From: Rhodospirillaceae bacterium
GTDB taxonomy: Bacteria > Pseudomonadota > Alphaproteobacteria > Rhodospirillales > Rhodospirillaceae
Reading direction: 5' to 3'
DNA: 64,000 nt
Assembly (NCBI GenBank): GCA_947476925.1
Contig: CANJSF010000015.1
Location: 32,899-96,898, forward strand
Within the stretch, counting starts at the first letter, position 1. Every line of letters starts with the position of its first letter. A program made the position numbers and the translations under genes. Under the pieces are notes generated by a model. That model did not search any database, was not told where the DNA came from, and saw only the letters and a list, made by a program, of their open reading frames with translations. Positions 7,917-16,782 of the stretch are shown here, piece after piece.

Positions 7917-8110
7917 GACACTTCTCCCTCACTTATGATTCATGACAGTTTATCGCAGTTAGCATGGGCCTGTCGTCTTGCCCAGAGCCCGACCGCATAT
8001 CGGCCGCGCTGTGTGCTCGTCCATGACGGGACTCCCGCCCGCACGGGCGCTTCTCTATAGTGTCTGCCTCGCGTTAGCTCACTTTAAAGTCTCCGGGGGG
8101 ACCGCCGCCT

Positions 8111-9409
8111 ATGACTGCCCAGCCCACATTTATTCAGCGCCAACTTGCTCGCGTATCCAAAGTCGAACCGCAAGAGGCTACGGCTGTTCTTGCCGCTTTC
8201 TTCCTCTTTTTCTTCGTTCTGGGCAGCTACTTCGCTGTGCGCCCTGTCCGCGAGACAATCGGCACAATCTTGGGCCGGACCTATGTTGCCGACTTATGGC
8301 TTTACACCGCCATTTTCTCTATCGCCATCGTGCCGATCTACGGCTGGCTGGTGGGCCAAGTGCGCCGTAGTATTTTACTCCCCTGCATTTACGGCTTCAC
8401 GGCCGTGGTGATGGTTGCCATCGGTATTTCTCTCAGTGCCGACGAAACCAATAAGCCGGTCGGCGCGTTCTTTTATGTATTCATCAGCGTTCTGAACCTG
8501 ATGTTGGTCTCGGTGTTCTGGAGCTTCTTGCTGGAAATGTTTTCCAGCGAGCAGACCAAACGGTTATTTGGCTTTATTGCTGCCGGCGGAACGTTGGGCG
8601 CGTTGGTCGGGCCACTGATGACCCGGCTGTTGGCCGAGTCCATTGGAAATTCCGGCATTCTTTACGTGGGCGCTGCGGGCTTTGTTGGCGCTATTTTGTG
8701 TCAGCGAATTTTGTTGGGAATTTGGCAACCCAAGGAGACGGCCGCTGCTGCTGGGCAAAAGCCCGACAGGGGTGTGGGCGGCAACCCATTCTCGGGCATA
8801 ACAATTGTTCTGAAGTCACCGTATTTGCTGGGGATTGCTTCATTCGTGGTGCTGCTATCAATCGCCAACACCATTCTCTACTTCGAGCAACTGCGCATCG
8901 TCGAGGAAACCTTCAAAGAAACATCGCGTCGCACAGAGGTTTTCGCCAACATTGATTTTATCGTTCAATCGCTCACCATTTTCACGCAATTTTTCCTGAC
9001 CGGTCGTATAGCTTCGATCTTTGGCGTGCGTGCGTTGTTAACCTTCCTGCCCATCGCCATGGTCATCGGCTTTTTGGTGCTGGCGGTCTCGCCCGTGTTT
9101 GCGGTTCTTGCAGTCGTGTTTGTATTGCGTCGCTGGGGAGAGTACGCATTTATTCGCCCCGGTCGCGAAATGCTGTTCAGCCGACTGGACACCGAGACAA
9201 AATATAAAGCCAAAAACTTCATCGACGTGCCTGTCTACCGCGCAGCTGATTACGTTGGCGCCCAAGCCAAAACCGCAATCGAGGTGGTCGGCATGGCCCC
9301 GTCTGTGGCCTTGGTAATTGGCGCGGCTATGGCCGCACTGTGGGCGTTTAACGGCTGGATGCTTGGCAAGAAACATGATGGCCCAGTCCCCCCTGCGGGT
9401 CGTCACTAA
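8111..9409 (+). CDS. MFS/Tlc-like (NTP/NDP exchange) transporter
   Basis: This 432-residue inner-membrane protein has about 11-12 hydrophobic segments. The signature near the end of the first segment (YFAVRPVRETIG, about residues 40-51) is typical of bacterial relatives of the ATP/ADP translocase (Tlc/NTT) family within the MFS superfamily. Residues such as ARG-rich RRWGEYAFIRPGREMLFSRL (about 336-355) are also typical. Most free-living bacterial members have no proven substrate, so nucleotide exchange should not be assumed. The ATG at 8111 follows a GGGGGG-type ribosome site. A stem-loop terminator follows 35 nt after the stop, so this looks like a single-gene unit. Confidence 0.75.
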   Translation: MTAQPTFIQRQLARVSKVEPQEATAVLAAFFLFFFVLGSYFAVRPVRETIGTILGRTYVADLWLYTAIFSIAIVPIYGWLVGQVRRSILLPCIYGFTAVVMVAIGISLSADETNKPVGAFFYVFISVLNLMLVSVFWSFLLEMFSSEQTKRLFGFIAAGGTLGALVGPLMTRLLAESIGNSGILYVGAAGFVGAILCQRILLGIWQPKETAAAAGQKPDRGVGGNPFSGITIVLKSPYLLGIASFVVLLSIANTILYFEQLRIVEETFKETSRRTEVFANIDFIVQSLTIFTQFFLTGRIASIFGVRALLTFLPIAMVIGFLVLAVSPVFAVLAVVFVLRRWGEYAFIRPGREMLFSRLDTETKYKAKNFIDVPVYRAADYVGAQAKTAIEVVGMAPSVALVIGAAMAALWAFNGWMLGKKHDGPVPPAGRH

Positions 9410-9443
9410 GAAGTGACTCAGACGCGATCACTATTGTTGTCGG

Positions 9444-9482
9444 GGCGGTTATTGATCACAGTAACCGCCTCGATTCTTTTTT
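9444..9482 (+). terminator. intrinsic terminator after the Tlc-like gene
   Basis: The arms GGCGGTTA (9444-9451) and TAACCGCC (9462-9469) form a perfect 8-bp stem with a 10-nt loop. A T-rich tail ending in a run of six T follows (to 9482). It is positioned between the transporter stop at 9409 and the ATG at 9511 and oriented for plus-strand transcripts. Confidence 0.85.
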
Positions 9483-9510
9483 AAGCTACGTTCCGAGGGG
9501 GGATCTCACC

Positions 9511-10329
9511 ATGTTTAACCGCCGCACACTGATTGCAACAATGGCCACGCTCAGCTTTATGGCCCATTGCGGAAATGTCTCCATCAACAAGGCATCCGCT
9601 CAAGAAGGTGCGCCAAAAGCAGCGCCTGTTTTGCCTTCGATGAAGGGGGAGACCGTCGTGGTGGCCGGAGCGACGGGTCGTAGCGGCAAGGTGGTGGTTG
9701 AGTTACTCAAGGCCGATGGTGTGAAGGTGCGTGCCTTCTCGCGCAACATTGAAAAAGCCAAAGCTGAAGTTCCGGGCGTCGAGTGGATTTCCGCCGACGT
9801 CAAAGATGCCAAAAGCATCAAAGGGATTGCCAAGGGCGCGGACCGCATGGTCATCGCGCTGGGCTCCAACAGCTTCAAAGACCCAACAAATAAGCCCGAG
9901 TTGGTCGACAACATGGGCGTTGCGCTTTTGGCCGCAGAAGCCAAAGCGGCGGGCCTGAAACAAGTTGTGCTGATCTCTTCGGCGGGCGTGACCAAAGCCA
10001 AGCCCAGCGAGGAGGGTTTTGCCAAGATCATGTACACGGTGATGAGCAGCAAATTGGAAGGCGAGAATGCGCTACGCAAAAGTGGCGTGAGCTACACAAT
10101 CCTGCGCCCGGTGGGTTTATGGGATAAGCCGGCGGGCCAGTTCGGCATTGCATTTCTGCAGGGTGATGTTCCGGTGTCGGCGATGATTGCGCGCGCTGAT
10201 GTGGCGGCGGTGGCCGTCAATGCACTGAACAATCCCGATGCCAAAAACAAAACGTTTACGTTGTTCAATGTTGCTCAGCCGCAGGCCGATGGCTGGAAAT
10301 CGGCACTCGGGGCGGTCGCGGCAGATTAA
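9511..10329 (+). CDS. exported NAD(P)-binding atypical SDR (NmrA/SDR5-like)
   Basis: This 272-residue protein has an N-terminal export signal with NRRTLIA (residues 3-9), a twin-arginine-like start, then a hydrophobic stretch to about residue 30. A Rossmann NAD(P)-binding domain of the atypical SDR class follows, with GATGRSG at 53-59, SADVKD, VVLISSAGV and the TILRPVGLWD segment typical of NAD(P)H-binding/YwnB-like proteins. There is no Y-x-x-x-K pair, as usual in this class. If it is a Tat substrate it could be exported folded with cofactor bound. It stands alone between a terminator and a convergent VOC gene. The substrate is unknown. Confidence 0.78.
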   Translation: MFNRRTLIATMATLSFMAHCGNVSINKASAQEGAPKAAPVLPSMKGETVVVAGATGRSGKVVVELLKADGVKVRAFSRNIEKAKAEVPGVEWISADVKDAKSIKGIAKGADRMVIALGSNSFKDPTNKPELVDNMGVALLAAEAKAAGLKQVVLISSAGVTKAKPSEEGFAKIMYTVMSSKLEGENALRKSGVSYTILRPVGLWDKPAGQFGIAFLQGDVPVSAMIARADVAAVAVNALNNPDAKNKTFTLFNVAQPQADGWKSALGAVAAD

Positions 10330-10415
10330 GTTAGCTGTTTAGGCGCTTCGTTTAATCGTATTGGCGCGCGAGAACTCGGCTGGCCGCGGTAGTCGAAACT
10401 CTAGACCGCCCGGCG

Positions 10416-11303
10416 TCACACCGGCGCGCTTTCATCGACAAACAGAAGCATCGCCCCGCAAGCTTGTGCGGGGTGCAGCCACACACTTTTCTCGCCGCCA
10501 ATCTGAAATGGTATGCTGTTATCCGCCAGGAACTTTCGGGTTGCAGTGATATCTTTGACCTTGATGGCAAATGCCACAAAACATGGCGGTGGCGGAGCCT
10601 TCGCGCCTGGGGCGAGTGCCGCAAAACCCGTTGGAGTCATGGCCACGAAGCGTTGGCTTTTGAGGACGATGAAACGACCCATGGGGAATGAACGCACCAC
10701 GGCCCCCGGCAGGCGTTCATAGCGCGCAACCGCATCATTGAGGTCGGTCACTAGCGCGCCTACGCCGCGTAAGCCGGTCGCACCATTGGCGTGGCTGGTC
10801 ATCGTAGGAATAAAAACCAACTCGGGGGTTTGGTGTTCCACAACACACACAAAGCCTTCGCGCGCAATCGACTCTGGGACTTGAAACCATTCAAAATCGG
10901 CAACGCCGCGCACGCCCCCGGCATTTACCTCGCGCGAGGCATGGCGAATGGGAGGCATGACAACGCCGAACTTGGCAAAACCATCCCAGCTTTCCTGCGC
11001 ATTCTCGGCGCGAAGCGCCAAAATGTGCAGCCCCTCATGCCTGGCCAGCCAGGTGTCAAGGTGATTACCCTGGCCGGGGTTGTCGACGGCGGTCAATTCC
11101 AAATAGGTGTCATCGAAAATCACATGGGCAGAATGCTGGCCCAGCGAGACTGGGTTGCCGTCGGGGTCGGGCTGAGTCAGCGGAACCGGTTCAGTGACCA
11201 AGAAGCCCAGGGCGCGGAAGGTTGCCACCATTTTGTGAATGTCACGGCCAACAATTCCAATGTGGTCAATGGTTGTTTCGCTTGATTGGATACGTGTTGT
11301 CAT
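10416..11303 (-). CDS. VOC protein with glyoxalase-like domain
   Basis: This 295-residue soluble protein starts with TIDHIGIVGRDIHKMVATFRALGF, a classic beta-alpha-beta VOC module. A second module from about residue 165 begins with a GLRGVGALVTDLNDAVARYERL pattern. It resembles glyoxalase-like PF13468 proteins. The ATG at 11303 is preferred; a GTG at 11339 gives 12 more residues without a ribosome site. It is transcribed divergently from the MFS transporter gene at 11352, so the two starts share a control region of under 50 nt. A metabolic link with the MFS cargo is possible but not shown. Confidence 0.72.
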   Translation of the reverse strand: MTTRIQSSETTIDHIGIVGRDIHKMVATFRALGFLVTEPVPLTQPDPDGNPVSLGQHSAHVIFDDTYLELTAVDNPGQGNHLDTWLARHEGLHILALRAENAQESWDGFAKFGVVMPPIRHASREVNAGGVRGVADFEWFQVPESIAREGFVCVVEHQTPELVFIPTMTSHANGATGLRGVGALVTDLNDAVARYERLPGAVVRSFPMGRFIVLKSQRFVAMTPTGFAALAPGAKAPPPPCFVAFAIKVKDITATRKFLADNSIPFQIGGEKSVWLHPAQACGAMLLFVDESAPV

Positions 11304-11351
11304 GGCCAATTCATGCCAGATTTGTAGTGCAGATGCCACGGGGGACCGTTA

Positions 11352-12689
11352 GTGACAATCAAAGCAAGTAATAAACCAGCCTCGGCGTCAACCGAGGCCT
11401 ATCCGAACGAGCGATATGCCTGGTACGTGGTCGCCGTTTTGGTGCTGGCTTATACCGTCTCCTATGTCGACCGCACCATTCTCACGCTGATGGTCAAACC
11501 TATCCGCGAGACGTTGGGCATTAGCGACGTACAAATCAGTTTGCTGCACGGCTTGGCCTTTGCGATTTTTTACACGGTTCTGGGCGTTCCGCTGGGCTGG
11601 CTCGCCGACCGCGCCAATCGCACCAAAATCATCATGGCAGGCATTTTTGTCTGGAGCATCATGACCGCGCTGTGCGGTGTATCCCGCTCGTTCGGGCAAA
11701 TGTTCTTAGCCCGCGTCGGCGTGGGTGTGGGCGAAGCAGCTTTGTCGCCGGCGGCCTACTCGATGCTCAATGATTACTTCCGCCCCGAACGACGAACGCT
11801 GGCCATCAGTATTTATTCGACCGGCGTCTATATCGGTTCGGGCCTGGCGTTGATTGTCGGCGGCGGAGTGATTGCCATTACGCCTGCGCTCGACTTGCCT
11901 ATCGTTGGCCACCTTGTGCCATGGCAAGTCGTGTTTCTGGCGGTTGGACTCCCAGGCCTTTTGGTGGCGGCGCTGATGGTGACGGTGAAGGAACCCAAAC
12001 GCCTCGGCTTGATGAAGGGCGCGCAGCCGACACTCAAAGACACATTGGCGTTTGTGCGCTCTCGGTTTGCCATTTACGGATTTCATTTTTTTGGCTTTTC
12101 CATGCTGACAATGTTGTGGAGCGGCTGTGCTGCTTGGATCCCGACTCATTTCGCCCGTACGTTCGGTTGGACCGCGACCGAGATTGGTCCAACTTTTGGC
12201 ACGGCGGTTGCAATTTTTGGCACCGTTGGCCTGACATTGGGTGGCGCGTTCGCCGAAAGACTAAAAGCGAAAGGCTACACCGACGGCAATATTCGCGCAG
12301 GTATTGTATCGGCGCTTGGACTCCTGCCACTTGGCGTATTGGCGCCGCTCATGCCTTCAGCTGAGTTGTCGATGGCGGCTTATGCGGTGTTTGTGTTCTT
12401 CTCAAGTTTGCCGTTTGGCGCTGCGGCGGCTGCGTTGCAAGAGATCACTCCGAACCAAATGCGAGGCCAAGTCTCGGCCCTCTACTTGTTCGTTATCAAT
12501 CTCACCGGTATTGGCATCGGCCCAACAATCGTTGCGTCAATCACGCAATATGGCTTTGGCGATGACGCAGCCTTGAAGTATGCATTGTCTATCACGGCTG
12601 GGGTTGCTGCTGTGCTCGCGGCCATCTTGCTCACATTGTGCTTGAAACCCTACCGCGAGAGTGTTGCCCGTGCCAAAGAGTGGGCCTAA
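11352..12689 (+). CDS. MFS transporter (spinster-like/aromatic acid:H+ type)
   Basis: This 445-residue protein has 12 predicted membrane segments. SYVDRTILTLMVKPIRETLG at the end of segment 1 and GVPLGWLADRANR in loop 2-3 are the usual MFS A-motif region of spinster-like and organic-acid carriers. The start is a GTG at 11352 with GGGGGACC upstream. The following genes (NTF2-like, OsmC, crotonase, TfoX) run the same way with short gaps of 10-25 nt, so this may head an operon. The substrate is unknown; the N-terminal D-R residues fit a proton-coupled secondary carrier. Confidence 0.85.
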   Translation: MTIKASNKPASASTEAYPNERYAWYVVAVLVLAYTVSYVDRTILTLMVKPIRETLGISDVQISLLHGLAFAIFYTVLGVPLGWLADRANRTKIIMAGIFVWSIMTALCGVSRSFGQMFLARVGVGVGEAALSPAAYSMLNDYFRPERRTLAISIYSTGVYIGSGLALIVGGGVIAITPALDLPIVGHLVPWQVVFLAVGLPGLLVAALMVTVKEPKRLGLMKGAQPTLKDTLAFVRSRFAIYGFHFFGFSMLTMLWSGCAAWIPTHFARTFGWTATEIGPTFGTAVAIFGTVGLTLGGAFAERLKAKGYTDGNIRAGIVSALGLLPLGVLAPLMPSAELSMAAYAVFVFFSSLPFGAAAAALQEITPNQMRGQVSALYLFVINLTGIGIGPTIVASITQYGFGDDAALKYALSITAGVAAVLAAILLTLCLKPYRESVARAKEWA

Positions 12690-12710
12690 CCAAGGCGAGG
12701 AGAACTTAGC

Positions 12711-13241
12711 ATGATCATTCGCAGTGTATTGACCGCCGCCTGTTGCATGTTCATTGGAACGAGTGCCATGGCCGTCGAGCGTCGGGGAGGCACGGAAGCC
12801 GACTACGTCGAGATTCAGAAGTTTCATGATCGTAGCCTCGAAAAATACAACGCGGGCGACGTTGCCGGATCAATCGACGACTATCTGCCGCGACTGCGCG
12901 CGTTGCAGCTCAAATCCGTGAAGATCAAAAATCGCGACGATTTGCAGGCAGACATGCAACAAAGCTTCGCGGTCAATCGTCCCAGAATTGTCGCCGAGAT
13001 CGAGGAAATGGAAGTTAATGGCAGCGGTGTGGGAGCTTGGGCTTACATTGTATGCCGCTATGCCTTTGTGTCAGTGCCCAAGGATAAAAGTAAGCCGCCG
13101 TCGCAAGCCAGCGATGGCCGATACACGGCGCTTTTGCAAAAAACTGAAGCAGGATGGAAAGTCTTGCTTGATATCGATAATGGGGCCGCAGGCGCCGCGC
13201 CAGACCTTATCGCGAAGATCAAGAAGGACATTGGTCAATAA
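12711..13241 (+). CDS. exported NTF2/SnoaL-like (DUF4440-type) protein
   Basis: This 176-residue protein has a signal peptide (about 1-21, ending AMA) and then a cone-shaped NTF2-like domain. The helix YVEIQKFHDRSLEKYNAGDVAGSIDDYLP and the later strands VNGSGVGAWAYIVCRYAFV and KVLLDIDNGA fit the SnoaL/DUF4440 pattern. Such proteins range from isomerases to binding proteins. No catalytic residues can be assigned. It is 21 nt downstream of the MFS gene with an AGGAG site, so co-transcription is likely. Confidence 0.62.
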   Translation: MIIRSVLTAACCMFIGTSAMAVERRGGTEADYVEIQKFHDRSLEKYNAGDVAGSIDDYLPRLRALQLKSVKIKNRDDLQADMQQSFAVNRPRIVAEIEEMEVNGSGVGAWAYIVCRYAFVSVPKDKSKPPSQASDGRYTALLQKTEAGWKVLLDIDNGAAGAAPDLIAKIKKDIGQ

Positions 13242-13253
13242 CGGAGAAGTGCC

Positions 13254-13856
13254 ATGAAAGAAAATGTGAAATACCCTGGGTACATCGGAGTCTCCGATGT
13301 CAGTACACAGTCGTTTGAGCAAATGCGGGTCGAAGCGTTTTTTGAGGGCCAGCCCTCACTAATGTTTGACGAGCCGGAAGGTTTTGACATCGGCGATCCG
13401 CCGGAACTGCAAGGCCGCTCGCGTGGCTGGTCGCCGGTTCACGCTCAGTTGGCTGCATTGGCTGGGTGCACGTCGATCACCTGTGCGGTGGTCGCACGCG
13501 ACATGAAGTTCAAATACAAAACCATGCGTACCAAGATTAGATCGCTGATTGATATCAGGGGGTTTTTCTTTGATCTGCATTTGCAGCCACAGTATGAGCA
13601 GATCAACTTTGACCTGGTGTTCGATACCAAGGAATCGCCAGCGCGTATGAAGGCATTTGCCAAAGAGGTCGATCGCCGCTGCCCGCAAATTGGCTTATTC
13701 CATAAAGCAAAAATGCCGCTGGTGATGAGTTGGTATCGCATGGGAGAAGCAAAACCAGCGCACGAAGACAAATTCGATTTGCCCAAAGGCGCGACACCGG
13801 AAGAAAAACTGATCGCCCAGGAAAAAGCGGCCGCTAAATCCAAAAAGAAGAAGTAA
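13254..13856 (+). CDS. OsmC/Ohr-family protein
   Basis: This 200-residue protein has the OsmC fold features: a PVHAQLAALAGCTSIT segment with Cys72, and AKEVDRRCPQIGLFH with Cys143. The two cysteines are positioned as in the thiol peroxidase pair of OsmC/Ohr. The N-terminal PELQGRSRGWSP loop is also typical. The lysine-rich C-terminus (about 180-200) is an unusual addition of low complexity. The family reduces organic hydroperoxides, but some members only bind fatty-acid-like ligands. It lies 12 nt after the NTF2-like gene and 11 nt before the crotonase gene. Confidence 0.75.
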   Translation: MKENVKYPGYIGVSDVSTQSFEQMRVEAFFEGQPSLMFDEPEGFDIGDPPELQGRSRGWSPVHAQLAALAGCTSITCAVVARDMKFKYKTMRTKIRSLIDIRGFFFDLHLQPQYEQINFDLVFDTKESPARMKAFAKEVDRRCPQIGLFHKAKMPLVMSWYRMGEAKPAHEDKFDLPKGATPEEKLIAQEKAAAKSKKKK

Positions 13857-13867
13857 CGCGCATCGCT

Positions 13868-14647
13868 ATGACCAAGCCAACCGTATATCTTGATCAAGTA
13901 GGCGCTATCGGGACGATTCGTCTCAATCGTCCTGAAAAGCGTAATGCATTGTCTGTGGCCATGTGGCAGCAGTTGATGGATGCTGTTGAACAGGCAGATG
14001 CCGATCCCTCGATCAAAGTCGTTGTCGTCACAGGCGAGGGCCACGCCTTTGCCGCGGGCGCGGACATCGATGAATTCAGGCAAGTCTTTACCGATCCCAA
14101 AGCGGCTGAGGTGGTGGCTGAAATCACTTACCGGGCGCAAAAGCGCCTGCATCGCAATGCCAAGCCGACGATAGCCAAAATTCGCGGCGCGTGTGTAGGC
14201 GGTGGTTGTGGTGTCGCGCTGTGTTGCGACCTACGCTTTGCCGACGCCTCCGCAAAAATGGGCATCACGCCGGGCAAATTGGGTTTGATTTATACGTTGG
14301 CCGATACGAAGCGTTTGATCGATGCCGTTGGCCCAGCGAAGGCCAAGGATATTCTGTATACGGGGCGCATCCTCACCGCTGATGAAGCATTGGCTATTGG
14401 GCTGGTTGACCGCCTGGTTGCGCCGGCCGATCTCGACCAAGCTGTTGACGACTATGCGGCCGAAATTTGCGCCGCCTCGCAATTTTCAGCCAAGGGCACG
14501 AAGAACATTATTCAGCAGATACTCGATGGCGCAGCAGATGATACGTCTGCGACACGCCAGCTTTTTCTTGAAGCGTTTACTGGCCCTGACTTCAAAGAAG
14601 GGTTCACTGCGTTTTCAGAAAAGCGTAAACCCCGGTTTACGGCGTAA
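13868..14647 (+). CDS. enoyl-CoA hydratase/isomerase family protein lacking the usual Glu pair
   Basis: This 259-residue crotonase-fold protein has the oxyanion-hole motifs FAAGADI (61-67) and RGACVGGGCG (106-115). The usual hydratase Glu of GGGCE-LA is Gly115, and the second Glu of the GQPE-LG motif is replaced within ITPGKLGL (133-140). Members of this type (GITP/PARLGL with KRL and GPA-AKEIL) occur in many proteobacteria and may be decarboxylases, isomerases or hydrolases instead of hydratases. It should act on acyl-CoA thioesters in the cytoplasm. It is the fourth gene of a plus-strand run led by the MFS carrier. Confidence 0.85.
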   Translation: MTKPTVYLDQVGAIGTIRLNRPEKRNALSVAMWQQLMDAVEQADADPSIKVVVVTGEGHAFAAGADIDEFRQVFTDPKAAEVVAEITYRAQKRLHRNAKPTIAKIRGACVGGGCGVALCCDLRFADASAKMGITPGKLGLIYTLADTKRLIDAVGPAKAKDILYTGRILTADEALAIGLVDRLVAPADLDQAVDDYAAEICAASQFSAKGTKNIIQQILDGAADDTSATRQLFLEAFTGPDFKEGFTAFSEKRKPRFTA

Positions 14648-14670
14648 GGGTCTTCGCGTAATTTGCCGTC

Positions 14671-15054
14671 ATGCCTGATGCGACCTTCAAAGATTTTGTC
14701 ATCGATCAGCTCCGCACTTTCGGCGGGGCCGGCGCGCGCGCCATGTTTGGCGGCTTTGGAATCTACAAAGGCGGCGTGATGTTTGGTTTGATCGCCACAG
14801 ATGAACTGTACTTCAAAGTCGACGACACCAACCGGCCAGACTTTGAAGCGCGCAAGTCCAAGCCGTTTGTTTACGAGGGCAAGGGCAAGCCTATTAGCAT
14901 GTCGTACTGGCGCGTGCCTGATGACGTGCTGGAAGACCCTGACCAGCTCAAAGAGTGGGCCATGAAGGCCTTCGATGTGGCGTTGAAGAATCGCAAAACG
15001 CCAAAAGCACAGCCCCGGAGGCGCTTTCACGCAGCGCGCAGTACACGCCGCTAA
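14671..15054 (+). CDS. TfoX/Sxy N-terminal-domain protein
   Basis: This 127-residue protein matches the TfoX_N fold: FKDFVIDQLRTFG then RAMFGGFGIYKGGVMFGLIATDELYFKVD, with a SMSYWRVPDDVLED block. In gammaproteobacteria Sxy/TfoX co-activates competence genes with CRP; stand-alone N-terminal domains in other groups have no proven role. The C-terminal 15 residues are arginine-rich and probably disordered. It follows the crotonase gene by 23 nt and converges with the DUF2332 gene. Confidence 0.8.
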   Translation: MPDATFKDFVIDQLRTFGGAGARAMFGGFGIYKGGVMFGLIATDELYFKVDDTNRPDFEARKSKPFVYEGKGKPISMSYWRVPDDVLEDPDQLKEWAMKAFDVALKNRKTPKAQPRRRFHAARSTRR

Positions 15055-15113
15055 GCTGTTTGTTTGGGCATGGCGTTATCGGAGAACAAACCTCCACTTT
15101 TTCGGGCCAAGCA

Positions 15114-16172
15114 CTAGCTCCTCCAATTCACCCATTCGCCGTGGTGATGTGCGCTTGCCAAAAATTCAGGCGTGCCTCTCGGCCATATCGTGAGCGTCAG
15201 ATTTGGGAACGAACGTAAGTCAGGCGCTTCCATCGCGAGCCATGCCAATGGTGCGTCGGCTGTCGCCCGTGTGCCCGCCATCTCCATCACGGCCTGGAAA
15301 TGCGTTTCGGATGCCGGTGATAGATATTGTCGAAAAATAGAATGAAAGACCACGGTGGCTTGCCCCATTGGCAAATCTTGTAATTCTAACTCTAACCAAT
15401 CGGCAGCATCGGCCTGGTCCAGTCGAAACGGCGTTTGCCGCGCAATTTTGCACGCGGCGCGCAAGCGTTCTACCCGGTGCACCTGATCAGTCCACACATA
15501 AGACTCTAGCCGCGCGCTATCATCGCGGTTCTTAATATCGATGGGGTCGCGATCACAGGCCGCGCGACTGGCAATTGTGATCGGCGTGTCGAAGGATGGC
15601 GCAGGCCCTTCCCATTTCGGACGTAAAACTAACTCTGCAGTTGAATCACCCCATGTGAACTTTTCCGTCTCAATTTTGAACTTGTCCCACATCAGGTTCA
15701 AACCGGCACTGGCACCTATCTCCAATAACCGCAGAGGTTTGCCAATACGTTTAGCGACCTCCAAAAAGCCACCCAGCAACACAGCAGATCGCCCTACCTC
15801 ATTGGTTTGTGGCGGGCGCTTGCAATAACCCAGAATAAACTCCCGATGCGTTGCAATGGCCGGGCGTGCCGCAAGCCATGCTTTCTCTGGGGAATGCGTG
15901 CCGCCTGCAGATGGGAAGACGGCAGCCAGTTGCGGCGCCTTGCCATCGAGCACCAATCGGTGCAAGGCCCCAAGAATGCGCAGCGACAGATAACCCTCTG
16001 CATTGCCATCCCATTGCGTCAGGATATCGCAAATTGGCCCGCCAGAGCGCGTGTCCTCGATACAACCATCAAGAATGGCCACGTATGTCTGCGCGCCCGC
16101 GCTGGCGCAATATCTACGCTGTGCCGCAAACATCTCTACGGCGCGCTCAATCTCGGGCGGTGACAGCTTCAT
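15114..16172 (-). CDS. DUF2332 family protein
   Basis: This 352-residue cytoplasmic protein matches DUF2332 (PF10094) over its length. It contains VERAVEMF-type N-terminal helices, the RLLEIGASAGLNLMWD block (148-162) that resembles methyltransferase motif I, and the late HSIFRQYLSP segment. No biochemical function is established for the family; the glycine-rich motif hints at SAM or nucleotide binding, but that is inference. It is transcribed alone and faces the TfoX-like gene. Confidence 0.8.
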   Translation of the reverse strand: MKLSPPEIERAVEMFAAQRRYCASAGAQTYVAILDGCIEDTRSGGPICDILTQWDGNAEGYLSLRILGALHRLVLDGKAPQLAAVFPSAGGTHSPEKAWLAARPAIATHREFILGYCKRPPQTNEVGRSAVLLGGFLEVAKRIGKPLRLLEIGASAGLNLMWDKFKIETEKFTWGDSTAELVLRPKWEGPAPSFDTPITIASRAACDRDPIDIKNRDDSARLESYVWTDQVHRVERLRAACKIARQTPFRLDQADAADWLELELQDLPMGQATVVFHSIFRQYLSPASETHFQAVMEMAGTRATADAPLAWLAMEAPDLRSFPNLTLTIWPRGTPEFLASAHHHGEWVNWRS

Positions 16173-16254
16173 GGCGGCGTTTCTATCGCCGCCGCATGTT
16201 GCGTAACAACCGATTTGTTCCGGGGTTTATGATCGCTGCTGACGATGGAGCCGC

Positions 16255-16770
16255 TTAATTCTTCGGCGCGTCAACTTGATAGGCCAGAACCAAATGACCA
16301 TCGGGGTCGAGCATCGACAGTTCGTGGCCCTTTTGGCCATCGCTGGTCGTCAATTCGACGAAGTCGATAATACGTATGCCCGCCGCTTTGGCCTGGGCGC
16401 GAATCTCGTCGATGCGCGTCACGCGAAACACAATGCCGTGGTCATATGGTGCATTGGGGTCTTTGCCCTTATAGCCTTTGACCTCGAATAATCCGACTGC
16501 GCGAATTTGATCGGGGCCCAGATTGAATTTCACCGATCGCGTCATGCCGCCCTTCGGCACATTGAACACTTTTTCATCGTGGGGGTCGGATTTCATCATT
16601 TTGTCGGACTCGACCGTGAGCTGCAAAATGTCGCGGTAAAGTTTCAGTGAATTTTCCATATTGCTGACAACAATCGGCACGCGTTTAAGTGCAATCGACT
16701 CAGCAGCGATGGCCGGTGCCGTGCTCAACAGCGCGACGAGGGTGAAAAATCCAATGCGTTTCATCATCAT
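16255..16770 (-). CDS. exported single-domain VOC protein (A)
   Basis: This 171-residue protein has a signal peptide (about 1-22, ending AIAA) followed by one VOC module. The module begins with LKRVPIVVSNMENSLKLYRDIL and ends with GHELSMLDPDGHLVLAYQ, where the final strand carries the usual P-D-G-x-x-(I/V) turn. VOC enzymes are normally cytoplasmic, so export is notable. It sits 12 nt downstream of a second exported VOC gene, and the two probably form one transcript and perhaps a heterodimer. Confidence 0.78.
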   Translation of the reverse strand: MMMKRIGFFTLVALLSTAPAIAAESIALKRVPIVVSNMENSLKLYRDILQLTVESDKMMKSDPHDEKVFNVPKGGMTRSVKFNLGPDQIRAVGLFEVKGYKGKDPNAPYDHGIVFRVTRIDEIRAQAKAAGIRIIDFVELTTSDGQKGHELSMLDPDGHLVLAYQVDAPKN

Positions 16771-16782
16771 CTTCTGCGGCCT

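Noticed and set aside
8145..8411. Plus-strand ORF of 88 codons inside the Tlc-like transporter gene
   Set aside because: A different-frame shadow of the transporter.
14512..15030. Minus-strand ORF of 172 codons opposite the crotonase and TfoX genes
   Set aside because: It overlaps two genes with clear family motifs and shows no motif itself.
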